Shown piece by piece: positions 17,100 through 25,233 of a stretch of DNA of 64,000 nt. The notes below the pieces were generated by a model. It was given only the letters and a program-made list of their open reading frames with translations. It made no database searches and was not told the origin of the DNA. How positions within the stretch are numbered: position 1 is the stretch's first letter; the number at the start of each line of letters is the position of its first letter. This stretch comes from Neorhizobium petrolearium (GTDB lineage: Bacteria; Pseudomonadota; Alphaproteobacteria; Rhizobiales; Rhizobiaceae): positions 1-64,000 of the forward strand of contig NZ_JAGGJW010000010.1 in the NCBI RefSeq assembly GCF_017873175.1, in the 5' to 3' direction. The position numbers and the translations under genes were made by a program.

Positions 17100-18464
17100 A
17101 TGAGTTTTGCACGCGAACTTTCCCGAAGGGCGCTGTCGATAAGCTTGGATACCGTTCCCGAGGAGGCGATCCGCATCGGCCGCCGCGCCTTTGCCGATAC
17201 CGTCGGCGTGGCACTCGCCGGGGCCGACGCTCCTTATCTCGATGTGCTGGAGGCGGTGCTGGAGTACGAGGCTGCGCCGGGGCAAGTGACGCTCTGGGGC
17301 AGGGGTGGGCGGCGCGCCTCCATACTGCATGCAGCGCTCATCAACGGCACGGCGGCGCACGCGCTGGATTTCGACGATTGCTCGACCACCATGGGAGGGC
17401 ATCCCTCTGCCCCCGTGGTGCCTGTGGTGCTGGGCCTGGCTGAGGCTCTCGGCAGAACAACCGGCAAGGCGCTGGAAGCATGGATCGTCGGCGTCGAGGT
17501 GGAGACGCGCCTCGCACGCGGTCTGCTACCCCATCACTATGAAAAGGGCTGGCATCCAACCGCGACACTCGGCGTTTTTGGCGCGACGGCCGCGGCGGCC
17601 CGCATGCTTGATTTCGATGAAGAGCAAACCACGACAGCACTCGCCGTGGCGGTATCGATGGCTTCGGGGCTGAAGTCAAACTTCGGAACGCCCGTAAAGC
17701 CGATGCATGTCGGCCAGGCCGCGCACAATGGGATCATGGCCGCACTTATCACGCGGCGTGGCATGACTGCCAACCATGAAGCCTTCGAGCACAACTACGG
17801 CTTCTTCAATCTATTCAACGGTGTCGGAACCTACGATGCCGATGCGATTCTCGACGGGTGGGACGGCCCACTGGAAGTGCTTCAGCCTGGTATCGCGATC
17901 AAACAGCACCCCTGTTGCGGCAGCGCCCACTCGGCGATAGATGCCGCCCTCAGCATCGTAGCACGCGAAGGCCTTCTTTCCGCTGGTGCCATCGAAGCGA
18001 TCGAGACCCGGACCCATGACCGTCGTCTTGCCCACACCAACCGGCCCCAGCCGCGTTCGGGACTGGATGCAAAGTTCAGCGTCCAGTTCCTGACCGCGAA
18101 GGCGCTGACAGCCGGACGCATCCGGCTTGCTGATTTCGACGACGCCGGCTTCCTCACGCCGGACCTTGCCGACCTGTTGCCACGTGTTAGTTCGACCGGA
18201 CATCAAGGCACGGACGCCTATCTCGGTCACGTCCGCGTGGTGATGAAGGATGGGCGCGTGCTTGAGGACAGCGCTTCCACCAATTTCGGGCGCGGACCGG
18301 CCAATCCGATGTCGGATGCCGAACTCGGTGAAAAATTCCTCGATTGTGCGACCACACGGCTCGGCCTGAAAGAGGCTGGGGACGTGTATCGAGGCTTTCT
18401 TGAGCTTAGCGCGGACAGCCAGCTTGGCCCGCTGCTTGCGCAACTTTCCGGTGGGAGGAGATAA
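17100..18464 (+). CDS. MmgE/PrpD-family protein (copy 3)
   Basis: A 454-residue third paralogue. The start at 17100 has AAAGGAG at the right distance. Family blocks are AFADTVGVALAG, AAHALDFDDCSTTMGGHP, KGWHPTATLGVFGATAA, GTPVKPMHVGQAAHNG and KQHPCCGSAHSAIDA. It is closer in these motifs to copy 1 (LDFDDC, PCC) than to copy 2. It sits between copy 2 and the GST in the same operon and presumably acts on the same imported substrate or its isomer. Confidence 0.88.
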   Translation: MSFARELSRRALSISLDTVPEEAIRIGRRAFADTVGVALAGADAPYLDVLEAVLEYEAAPGQVTLWGRGGRRASILHAALINGTAAHALDFDDCSTTMGGHPSAPVVPVVLGLAEALGRTTGKALEAWIVGVEVETRLARGLLPHHYEKGWHPTATLGVFGATAAAARMLDFDEEQTTTALAVAVSMASGLKSNFGTPVKPMHVGQAAHNGIMAALITRRGMTANHEAFEHNYGFFNLFNGVGTYDADAILDGWDGPLEVLQPGIAIKQHPCCGSAHSAIDAALSIVAREGLLSAGAIEAIETRTHDRRLAHTNRPQPRSGLDAKFSVQFLTAKALTAGRIRLADFDDAGFLTPDLADLLPRVSSTGHQGTDAYLGHVRVVMKDGRVLEDSASTNFGRGPANPMSDAELGEKFLDCATTRLGLKEAGDVYRGFLELSADSQLGPLLAQLSGGRR

Positions 18465-18467
18465 AAA

Positions 18468-19067
18468 ATGTTGACGGTTTATGGACGCCCGAACTCATCT
18501 AACAGCGCCAAGGTGTTCTGGTTGCTGGACGAGCTTGGTCTGGACTACGAGTTGATTCCTACCGGGCGAGGCTTTGGCCCGACCGACACGCCGGAATTCC
18601 GTGCGATGAATCCCTTCGGAAAGGTGCCGGTGGTCCGCGACGGCGATACGGTCGTTTGGGAATCAAACGCCGTGCTGCGTTATCTGGCAGTCCGCCATGG
18701 TCCGACTTCCCTCTGGCCTTCGGAAGAGGCTGAACGCAGCAAGGTGGACCGCTGGATGGATTGGGCTTCGATTTCACTAACGCCACCGCTAACGCGGCTG
18801 CGAAAGGCACGTGCGGCCGGCCGGTCTGGCGACGGGGACCTGCCGATGGTCCTGGCGACCTTTACGGCCATGAACGAACGCCTGGCTCATAGCGACTTCC
18901 TTGCCGGGGATCGGTTGTCGCTCGCCGATATCGCGGCGGCACCCTCTGTCCACCGCTGGTTCCGGTTGCCGGAGGCGGGGATCGGACTTGCCAACCTGTC
19001 GGCCTATGCGGAACGGCTTGCCGACAGGCCCGGTTATCGTCGTCACATTCTTGATCCGCTGAGCTGA
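18468..19067 (+). CDS. glutathione S-transferase
   Basis: A 199-residue GST. The N-terminal thioredoxin-like domain begins MLTVYGRPNSSNSAKVFWLLDE, so the activating residue is Ser in the RPNSSN loop, with the cis-Pro strand GKVPVV and VVWESNAVLRYL for glutathione binding. The all-helical C-terminal domain has the conserved FLAGDRLSLADIA N-cap. It starts 3 nt after the third PrpD-like gene with GGAGGAG, so it belongs to the same operon. It may open, isomerise or detoxify an intermediate; the role is not determinable from sequence. Confidence 0.9.
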   Translation: MLTVYGRPNSSNSAKVFWLLDELGLDYELIPTGRGFGPTDTPEFRAMNPFGKVPVVRDGDTVVWESNAVLRYLAVRHGPTSLWPSEEAERSKVDRWMDWASISLTPPLTRLRKARAAGRSGDGDLPMVLATFTAMNERLAHSDFLAGDRLSLADIAAAPSVHRWFRLPEAGIGLANLSAYAERLADRPGYRRHILDPLS

Positions 19068-19197
19068 TCTCCGCCCCCGGGGGCAGAATGCTGCACGTCT
19101 CTCGATCGGGCGAACGAAGCCATCCAGATTGGCTTTCCGCCAGACGACGCTGAAGAGGCCAGAAAGTCGCTACCTCCAGCTGGTACACAAAACGCTT

Positions 19198-19230
19198 GCG
19201 TTCTCCCTTCTTGAGCTAAAGGGAGAACGC
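19198..19230. terminator. bidirectional terminator, 12-bp perfect stem
   Basis: GCGTTCTCCCTT (19198-19209) pairs exactly with AAGGGAGAACGC (19219-19230) around a 9-nt loop, between the convergent GST operon and the SsuC-like permease. The heptamer ACGCTTG also flanks both sides. There is no long U tract, but position and stem length make it the likely shared transcription end. Confidence 0.65.
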
Positions 19231-19265
19231 TTGTGAATAGGCTTCTCGGTTGCAGCTGAAGATCG

Positions 19266-20039
19266 TCACGCAGGCCGTTCTGAAGCGCTCGGCCGCCACT
19301 TGATGAGGTGCTTCTCGGCGACGTCCAGGATGCTGTCGATAATCAGGACAAAGATCGCGAGGATCAGGATGCCTGCGAAGACGCCGACCGCATCAAAATT
19401 GCCTTCCGCCTGAGCGATCAGATAGCCAAGCCCGGCGGAGGAGCCGAGATACTCCCCGATAATCGCCCCGACGACGGCAAAGCCGACCGAAGTGCGCAGC
19501 GAAGACAGGATCCAGCTTGCCGCTGCGGGGAAGTAGACGTGGCGGAGCAGGTCCGACCGCCTGGCTCCCAGAATGCGGGCGTTCGACAGCACCACCGGGT
19601 TCACCTCACGGACGCCCTGCATGGCGTTGAAGAAGGTGACGAAGAACACCAGCGTCACGGCAAGCGCCACCTTGGACCAGAGACCAAGGCCGAGCCAGAG
19701 GACGAAGATCGGCGCAAGCACGACTCGAGGGATCGCGTTCAAGCCCTTGATGAAAGGGTCCAGAATGCGTGCGGCCGAACGGCTGAGGCCGAGCCAGACA
19801 CCTGCTGCCACGCCAAGGGCCGTTCCGACCAGATAGCCGAGCACCGTTTCCGTCAGGGTGATGGCCACATGGCTATAGAAGCTGGCATCCATGACCCAGG
19901 ATACCACCTGGCCGAAGATGTCGGCCGGCGCCGGAAAAAAGAAGACGTCGATGACGCCAGCCGTGACACCGAGCTGCCAGCCGCCGACAATTGCCACCAG
20001 CAGCACGACCTGGATGAGACGTTCAGTCATGGCGTTCAT
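19266..20039 (-). CDS. ABC transporter permease (SsuC/TauC type)
   Basis: A 257-residue permease with about six membrane helices and the EAA-type cytoplasmic loop (NARILGARRSDLLRHVYFPAA). It continues with GAIIGEYLGSSAGLGYLI, a hallmark of nitrate/sulfonate/taurine-type permeases. The start at 20039 overlaps the end of the ATPase gene (20023) and has GGAG upstream; ATG 20030 is an alternative. Third gene of a binding protein-ATPase-permease operon read leftward. Substrate unknown. Confidence 0.88.
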   Translation of the reverse strand: MNAMTERLIQVVLLVAIVGGWQLGVTAGVIDVFFFPAPADIFGQVVSWVMDASFYSHVAITLTETVLGYLVGTALGVAAGVWLGLSRSAARILDPFIKGLNAIPRVVLAPIFVLWLGLGLWSKVALAVTLVFFVTFFNAMQGVREVNPVVLSNARILGARRSDLLRHVYFPAAASWILSSLRTSVGFAVVGAIIGEYLGSSAGLGYLIAQAEGNFDAVGVFAGILILAIFVLIIDSILDVAEKHLIKWRPSASERPA

Positions 20040-20853
20040 AGCTTTTCTCCACTTCGCCGCGCAGCGATGACCAGATGTTGCGATAAAGATCCATGAAGCG
20101 TGGATCGAGCTTGATTTCGGCGACATCGCGCGGACGTTCGAGGTGGACGGGGAAGCTGTCGATCACGCGCGAGCGTGGTCCGGCGGCAAGCACCACGACC
20201 CGATCTCCGAGAGCAATTGCCTCTTCGAGGTCGTGCGTGATCATCACCACGGCCCGCCGCTCTTCCTGCCAAAGCCGCAACAGCTCGTTTTGCATCAGGT
20301 GGCGGGTATGAATATCGAGCGCGGAGAAGGGCTCGTCCATCAAAATGACCTTGGGGCCGGTGATCAGCGCCTGCGCCATCTGCACACGCTTGCGCTGACC
20401 ACCCGAGAGCTGATGCGGATAGCGATGCTCGAAGCCCTTCAAACCAACCTTCGCCAACCACCTCATCGACTGCTCGCGCCGTTCGGCAGCACCTGTACCC
20501 TTGAACATCGGGCCAAGTTCCACATTCTCCAGCGCGGTCTTCCATGGAAGCAGGGCGTCCTGCTGGAACAGATAGCCGATATCATTCTGGACCCCACGTA
20601 CCGGCTGGCCGTCAATCGCTACAGTGCCGTTTGCTGGTTTCAACAGCCCGGCGATTGCATTGAGAATCGTGCTTTTGCCGCAGCCGGTCGGTCCAACGAT
20701 GGCGAGAAACTCGCCATCGGCAACGCTCAGGTTCACATCCTGCACGGCCACATAGGAGCCGAAGGACATGGTGACCGCGTCGATTGAAACCATCGGCTTT
20801 AGTTGATGCTGACTGTCCGTCGGGGGTGTGGTTTTCACTACAGCCAATGCCAT
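20023..20853 (-). CDS. ABC transporter ATP-binding protein (SsuB/TauB type)
   Basis: A 276-residue ATPase with Walker A GPTGCGKST, QQDALLPW in the Q-loop region (typical of the nitrate/sulfonate/taurine group), signature LSGGQRKRVQMAQAL, Walker B VILMDEPFSALD and switch MITHDLEEA. The start is supported by AGGAGGAGG. It overlaps the permease gene and lies just after the binding-protein gene, so it powers that importer. Confidence 0.92.
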   Translation of the reverse strand: MALAVVKTTPPTDSQHQLKPMVSIDAVTMSFGSYVAVQDVNLSVADGEFLAIVGPTGCGKSTILNAIAGLLKPANGTVAIDGQPVRGVQNDIGYLFQQDALLPWKTALENVELGPMFKGTGAAERREQSMRWLAKVGLKGFEHRYPHQLSGGQRKRVQMAQALITGPKVILMDEPFSALDIHTRHLMQNELLRLWQEERRAVVMITHDLEEAIALGDRVVVLAAGPRSRVIDSFPVHLERPRDVAEIKLDPRFMDLYRNIWSSLRGEVEKSYERHD

Positions 20854-20865
20854 GACCTCCTCCTG

Positions 20866-21867
20866 TCAGTTGGCGGCGACGTTCGGGACCTTGCCAACGA
20901 ACTCGTTTGTGTAGGTTTTTGTAAGGTCGATTTCGGCCGCGGCGACTTTTTCGTTGAAGCTCTTCAGGACGGCGAGCGGAGTCTTGATATCTTCCTCGTT
21001 GATGCGCCCGTCCTTCGAAAAGATCGCCTTCGCATTCTCGACCGCCTTGATGTAGGTATCACGATCGCCGGAGATGAACTCCTTCGGCAGCTTTTCGACG
21101 ATCTCTTCGGCGGAGTGGATATTCATCCACTCGAGCGCCTTGACCGTAGCATTTGTGACCTTCTGGATGGTCTCCGGATTGTCCTCGATATAGCTCTGTG
21201 TGGCATAAAGGACAGAGGTCGGATAAATCCCGTCATAGATCGCTTTGGCACCTTCGTCGCTGCGCCCGTCGATCAGGATCTTGCCGACGCCCTTGGCCTC
21301 GATGAAGGTTGCTGCGGGGTCGTAGTTGACGAGAAGGTCGACCTTGCCCTGTTCGAGGGCAGCGACAGCGGCAGACCCGGAGCCGACGCCGATCAGCGAA
21401 ACGTCGTTTGCGGACAGGCCGTTGCGCTGCAGGTAATAGCGAACGAAGAAATCGGAGGACGAGCCTGGCGAGGTGATGCCGATTTTTGCGCCCTTGATCG
21501 TTTCCGGTTTTGTCGGGTCGAACTTGCTGTTCTTGCCGCCGGCCAGGACGAGCCCGGAATTGCGGGCAAGCTGCACAAACGCCACGACGGCCTTCTTCTG
21601 CGACTGCATCTGGATCGTATGGTCGTAGAAGCCGACGGCGATATCCGTCGAGCCGGCCACAAGCGCCTGAAGTGTCTTTGAGCCGCCCGATGCGAAGTTC
21701 TCGACGGTTACCTCCAGGCCTTCCTTTTCATAAAGGCCGAGGCCCTGTGCGACCGGAAAAGGAAGATTGTTGAGGTTGTAAGAGCCGACACTGATGCGGA
21801 CCGGATCCGCGAATGCGGAACCGGCAAAAGCGACGGTTGCCGCGAGGGCGAGCATGAATTTGCGCAT
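20866..21867 (-). CDS. ABC transporter substrate-binding protein (SsuA/NMT1 type)
   Basis: A 333-residue periplasmic protein with a clear signal peptide (KFMLALAATVAFAGSAFAD). The body follows the NMT1/SsuA pattern: PFPVAQGLGLYEKEGLEVTVENF, ALVAGSTDIAVGF, KGAKIGITSPGSSSDFFVRYYL and VDLLVNYDPAATF. First gene of the three-gene importer. Relatives bind sulfonates, taurine, nitrate, pyrimidine precursors or aromatic acids. The neighbouring tautomerase gene hints at an organic acid. Confidence 0.88.
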   Translation of the reverse strand: MRKFMLALAATVAFAGSAFADPVRISVGSYNLNNLPFPVAQGLGLYEKEGLEVTVENFASGGSKTLQALVAGSTDIAVGFYDHTIQMQSQKKAVVAFVQLARNSGLVLAGGKNSKFDPTKPETIKGAKIGITSPGSSSDFFVRYYLQRNGLSANDVSLIGVGSGSAAVAALEQGKVDLLVNYDPAATFIEAKGVGKILIDGRSDEGAKAIYDGIYPTSVLYATQSYIEDNPETIQKVTNATVKALEWMNIHSAEEIVEKLPKEFISGDRDTYIKAVENAKAIFSKDGRINEEDIKTPLAVLKSFNEKVAAAEIDLTKTYTNEFVGKVPNVAAN

Positions 21868-21912
21868 GATATTCTCCTCCTGTCGGTGGCGCCCTCCTGG
21901 CGGCCACGATGA

Positions 21913-22995
21913 TTATGCCGCACAACCCAGTTGTGTGACAGGTTTTGCGAAGACTTGTCCGTCGAACAGTCGTCTGGCTGTCCGAAGAATCCCGGCAACG
22001 ACTTTGCCGTCCCTTTCATAAAGCTTGACGTCCAAGTGGCCGCTCGGGTGTTCAATCGAGAGCACCAGCGGCGGTTTCTGCGTGCCGATCAGAAACGAGG
22101 CAACGGTGCCTTCCTTGATACAGGCGGTAGCGATCCCCACGGCCCCCGTGGTTGCCAGCGAGGGGTGACATTGATGCGGCATGAAATAGCGCACGTTGAT
22201 GCCCCCTCCGGAATTCGGCCTTGATATGAGGACGGGTTTCGGCGTCACCTGGTTGCGCACGTCGCCGAGGCCCATCCGTTCGCCGGCTGCGATGCGCAGC
22301 ATTTCCAGCCGTCCCAGCAATTCCTTATCGGCGTTGAGTTCAGCCGTTGTCTCGAAGCCGCTTGCACCGATCGAGTCTGCCTCGATCAACATCATCGGCA
22401 TTGCACAGTCGATGCAGGTGACCTCCACGCCATCGATCAAGTCGATTGGCTTTCCGGTGGGAAAGAGCTGTCCGGTCCGGGCCCCGGCTGCGTCTATGAA
22501 GGTCAATGCGATCGGTGCTGCACGGCCGGGCACGCCGTCAATTGCAGCTTCACCGAGATAGGAGACGCTGCCGTTTGGAGTGGGAACTTCTGCATCGATC
22601 AGCTTGCTGGTGTTGACGTTATGGATCCGGACGAGGGTCGTTTCTCCACGAACCGGAACAAGTCCGGCTTCGATGGCGAACGGGCCTACCGCAGCCAGCA
22701 TGTTGCCGCAATTCGGCGAGGTATCGACGATCTGTTGATCGACGCGCACCTGCGCAAAGAGATAATCGACATCGGCGCCAGGAATACTCGATGGCCCGAC
22801 GATGGCCACCTTGCTCGTGACGGGGTTGCCACCACCAATGCCGTCGATCTGCAGCGGATGACCCGAACCCATCACAGAGAGCAGGATTTGGTCGCGCTCG
22901 TGGGTATCGGCGGGAAGGTCGCGAGCCAGGAAGAACGGCCCCTTTGAGGTGCCGCCTCTCATCAGTACGCAAGGGATCGCGAGCAGATCGTTCAT
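21913..22995 (-). CDS. PrpF / 4-oxalomesaconate tautomerase family protein
   Basis: A 360-residue protein of the PrpF/GalD family (diaminopimelate epimerase fold). Landmarks are PCVLMRGGTSKGPFF near the N-terminus, GIGGGNPVTSKVAIV, the catalytic-cysteine region TSPNCGNMLAAVG (Cys96) and PHQCHPSLATTGAV. GalD interconverts tautomers of 4-oxalomesaconate in gallate breakdown, and PrpF isomerises aconitates. It is 45 bp upstream of the SsuA-like gene and read the same way, so enzyme and importer are probably co-transcribed. It is divergent from a LysR regulator. Which tautomer it acts on is unknown. Confidence 0.85.
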   Translation of the reverse strand: MNDLLAIPCVLMRGGTSKGPFFLARDLPADTHERDQILLSVMGSGHPLQIDGIGGGNPVTSKVAIVGPSSIPGADVDYLFAQVRVDQQIVDTSPNCGNMLAAVGPFAIEAGLVPVRGETTLVRIHNVNTSKLIDAEVPTPNGSVSYLGEAAIDGVPGRAAPIALTFIDAAGARTGQLFPTGKPIDLIDGVEVTCIDCAMPMMLIEADSIGASGFETTAELNADKELLGRLEMLRIAAGERMGLGDVRNQVTPKPVLISRPNSGGGINVRYFMPHQCHPSLATTGAVGIATACIKEGTVASFLIGTQKPPLVLSIEHPSGHLDVKLYERDGKVVAGILRTARRLFDGQVFAKPVTQLGCAA

Positions 22996-23109
22996 CGCTT
23001 GTGCTTCCGTTGAAATTATGTCATCGCCGTATCAATCAGCGCCATTTGATCCAATTATCGGAAGAGGCGTTTATTTGTGAAATGCTAAGAATCGGGAGAT
23101 TGATGCAAA
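22996..23109. promoter_or_regulatory. divergent promoter region, PrpF-like gene / LysR
   Basis: This 114-bp AT-richer gap separates the divergent PrpF-like and LysR genes, the standard place for a LysR operator. Candidate T-N11-A-like dyads exist (around ATTTGTGAAAT near 23068-23083), but none is decisive. Confidence 0.4.
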
Positions 23110-24006
23110 ATGAGCATTAATTGTGAGATCCTCGATCTTCGAGCCTTCATGAGCGTCGTGGAGTTGGAGAGTTTTCATCGCGCGGCCGACGCCCTGCATC
23201 TGTCACAACCCGCATTGAGCCGCCGCATTCAAAAACTGGAGCAGGTTATCGGAGCGCCCCTCCTGGAACGGACAACGAGGCATGTGTCCGCGACGGCTCT
23301 CGGTACGGAACTCGTGCCGCTCGTCCGACGCATGCTGGAGGAGTTCGATGGCTCTCTCTTTGCTGTCCGTGACGTTGGACCCAATCGAAGCGGATTGGTG
23401 ACGATCGCATGCCTCCCGACCGCGGCATTCTATTTCCTGCCGACCGTCATCCGACAGTTCAATGAGGAGTATCCGAACATCCGCTTTCGTATCCTCGACC
23501 TGCCGGCGACCGACGGTCTTCAAGCCGTGGCGCGCGGGGAGGTGGAGTTCGGCATAAACCTCATGGGCACGTCAGATCCGGACCTGACGTTTGAGCGGCT
23601 TGTGGAAGACCCTTTCGTGCTGGCAGCGCGCAGGGACCATCCCCTCGCCGCCAAGCCCACGGTCGGGTGGGCGGACCTGGAACCCTATCATCTGATCACG
23701 GTTCATCGATCAAGTGGCAACAGAACGCTGCTCGACGCGGCACTGGCAAAATCGAACATCAAGCTTCGCTGGTTCTACGAAGTAACCCATCTGTCCACCT
23801 CCCTCGGGTTGGTCGAGGCAGGCCTCGGGATTTCGGTGCTGCCGCAGATGGCAACCCCGCGAGAAGATCATCCGTTTCTGATCACCCGCCCAATCAGTAA
23901 TCCGGAGATATCACGCACGATCGGCGTGGTTCGCCGCCGCGGCGGCACCTTGTCGCCGGCGGCGGAGCGGTTTCTCAAGATGCTGATAGATGTCTGGGGA
24001 AGTTGA
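23110..24006 (+). CDS. LysR-family transcriptional regulator
   Basis: A 298-residue LysR protein. The N-terminal HTH has LRAFMSVVELESFHRAADALHLSQPALSRRIQKLE split across about residues 10-45, followed by GAPLLERTTRHVSATALG. The C-terminal two-lobe effector domain is present (LVTIACLPTAAFYFLP, VARGEVEFGINL, GLGISVLPQMA). It is divergent from the PrpF-like gene and its importer, and is their likely activator. Confidence 0.92.
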   Translation: MSINCEILDLRAFMSVVELESFHRAADALHLSQPALSRRIQKLEQVIGAPLLERTTRHVSATALGTELVPLVRRMLEEFDGSLFAVRDVGPNRSGLVTIACLPTAAFYFLPTVIRQFNEEYPNIRFRILDLPATDGLQAVARGEVEFGINLMGTSDPDLTFERLVEDPFVLAARRDHPLAAKPTVGWADLEPYHLITVHRSSGNRTLLDAALAKSNIKLRWFYEVTHLSTSLGLVEAGLGISVLPQMATPREDHPFLITRPISNPEISRTIGVVRRRGGTLSPAAERFLKMLIDVWGS

Positions 24007-24519
24007 GAGTTTGGTCCAGCAAGGTGGCTTGCGCCGACGAAGAACTCGACCGTGTCTGGCCCGGATTCCTAGTGATAAACCATGCTTCAGCGTGCTCCGA
24101 AAAGCGAGAAGCTCTCTATCCAATTCGGTAGGCAGGGGGTGAGGCGCGGTGAAGCTCCGATTGCTGGCTCGCCCGAAAGCTCTTGGCCGAAGAAGTCGCT
24201 GCCTGGCATGCGCAGGGTCTCCGCCTCGATGAAGCCTGTGCCTTGCCGGGGCTGTTCCCTGATGTGATGCGGGAGAATCCGACGCGCGCCGTTTATACCA
24301 AGGGGGTTGCCGCGCCCTATTGAAGAAATGGCCGCGGGCCAGTCCCTAACCCAACCCAAATTGAGCATTCCACTTGAGGCTACGCCGATGTTCGCTACGA
24401 GGAAATTTGAGCCGGGGGCTTTTTCAATAACAGGTCGTTGATTCTGATCCCTTCAACTGCAGGAACGGGCTTTCGCATTTTGCTCGGCCGCTGCTGGGAT
24501 GCGCACTGGACACAGTCAC
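24007..24519. other. degenerate intergenic stretch with a gene fragment
   Basis: Between lysR and the ParE gene lie 513 bp with no intact gene. The middle holds a 54-codon 3' fragment of an unidentified gene (listed separately). The rest shows no recognisable feature. Together with the neighbouring toxin-antitoxin pair, this looks like an old insertion or deletion junction. Confidence 0.45.
24162..24323 (+). pseudogene. 3' fragment of an unidentified gene
   Basis: One frame reads as a natural protein C-terminus for about 53 residues with gene-like codon use. It contains RKLLAEEVAAWHAQGL, ACALPGLFPDVMRE and TRAVYTKGVAAPY, then a stop at 24321-24323. No start or upstream domain is present. I do not recognise the family; the fragment suggests a deleted enzyme gene. 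Confidence 0.3.
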
Positions 24520-24810
24520 TTACAGCCTCGTGGGCCATTTCTGAGAAGCGTGCATCACGGTAATGATTTCAACGTCCTGACGAACCCTATACGGTATGAT
24601 GTAGGGAATGTCGGACAGTACAAGTTCGCGCGTGCCTGCGATGCGACCGATGCGTCCCGCTGTCGGCAGATCTACCAGCCTATCGACTGACGCTACGAGA
24701 CGGGCAATAACCCGGGCTGCGGCATCCGGGTTGTCATGTTCGATATATGCACCGATTTCGTCCAGCCGCCGCAACGCCCGAACGGTCCAACGGATGCGCC
24801 TCGGCTTCAT
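24520..24810 (-). CDS. ParE/RelE-family toxin
   Basis: A 96-residue basic protein with the ParE pattern: IRWTVRALRRLDEIGAYI at the N-terminus, AARVIARLVASVDRL, then LPTAGRIGRIAGTRELVL and YIIPYRVRQDVEIITVMHASQKWP. Its start (24810) overlaps the upstream antitoxin stop by 4 nt, so the pair is translationally coupled. ParE-type toxins poison gyrase and RelE-type toxins cut mRNA. The sequence resembles ParE more than RelE. Confidence 0.88.
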   Translation of the reverse strand: MKPRRIRWTVRALRRLDEIGAYIEHDNPDAAARVIARLVASVDRLVDLPTAGRIGRIAGTRELVLSDIPYIIPYRVRQDVEIITVMHASQKWPTRL

Positions 24811-25052
24811 GCCAGAGAAGTCGTCTTGACGTATTTGCTGACCACGCGTGCTACGTCGTCGTCACTGGCAAAATCACCGCGGTCTGCCTCGACAATTCCG
24901 GCCTCGATCTCTGCTAGCTGCCATTCTTCACGTGCTACAAAATCCTCAATGGCCTGCGCAGCCATATAGGAGCGGGAACGGTCGAGCTTCTGAGCGAGTT
25001 GGTTTAGGCGCTCGGCAACGTCGTCCGGGACGCGAATTGTGAATGCTGTCAT
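24807..25052 (-). CDS. ribbon-helix-helix antitoxin of the ParE pair
   Basis: An 81-residue protein. The N-terminus TAFTIRVPDDVAERLNQL followed by LDRSRSYMAAQAIEDFV is a ribbon-helix-helix (CopG/ParD-like) DNA-binding domain. The acidic C-terminal tail (EIEAGIVEADRGDF) would wrap the toxin. It comes first in the operon and should also repress it. Confidence 0.88.
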   Translation of the reverse strand: MTAFTIRVPDDVAERLNQLAQKLDRSRSYMAAQAIEDFVAREEWQLAEIEAGIVEADRGDFASDDDVARVVSKYVKTTSLA

Positions 25053-25233
25053 GAATAGCCCCTTTCTAGTTCACCTTGAATGTAGTCGAACCACTTTGGT
25101 TCATCAAGGTTCATGCTTGATCAATCGAACGCCCGCATTCCCGATTTCTTTGTGCTGGACCCACGAAAAGCCGATGGCGCGCAACGCTGATGACTGCTGC
25201 TTGGCCCTCATGGCAGCGTTTCGCTGGATAGAT

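Noticed and set aside
25113-25190. 25-codon plus-strand frame between the antitoxin and the alcohol dehydrogenase
   Set aside because: Too short to judge, no ribosome site, and no match to a known small protein.
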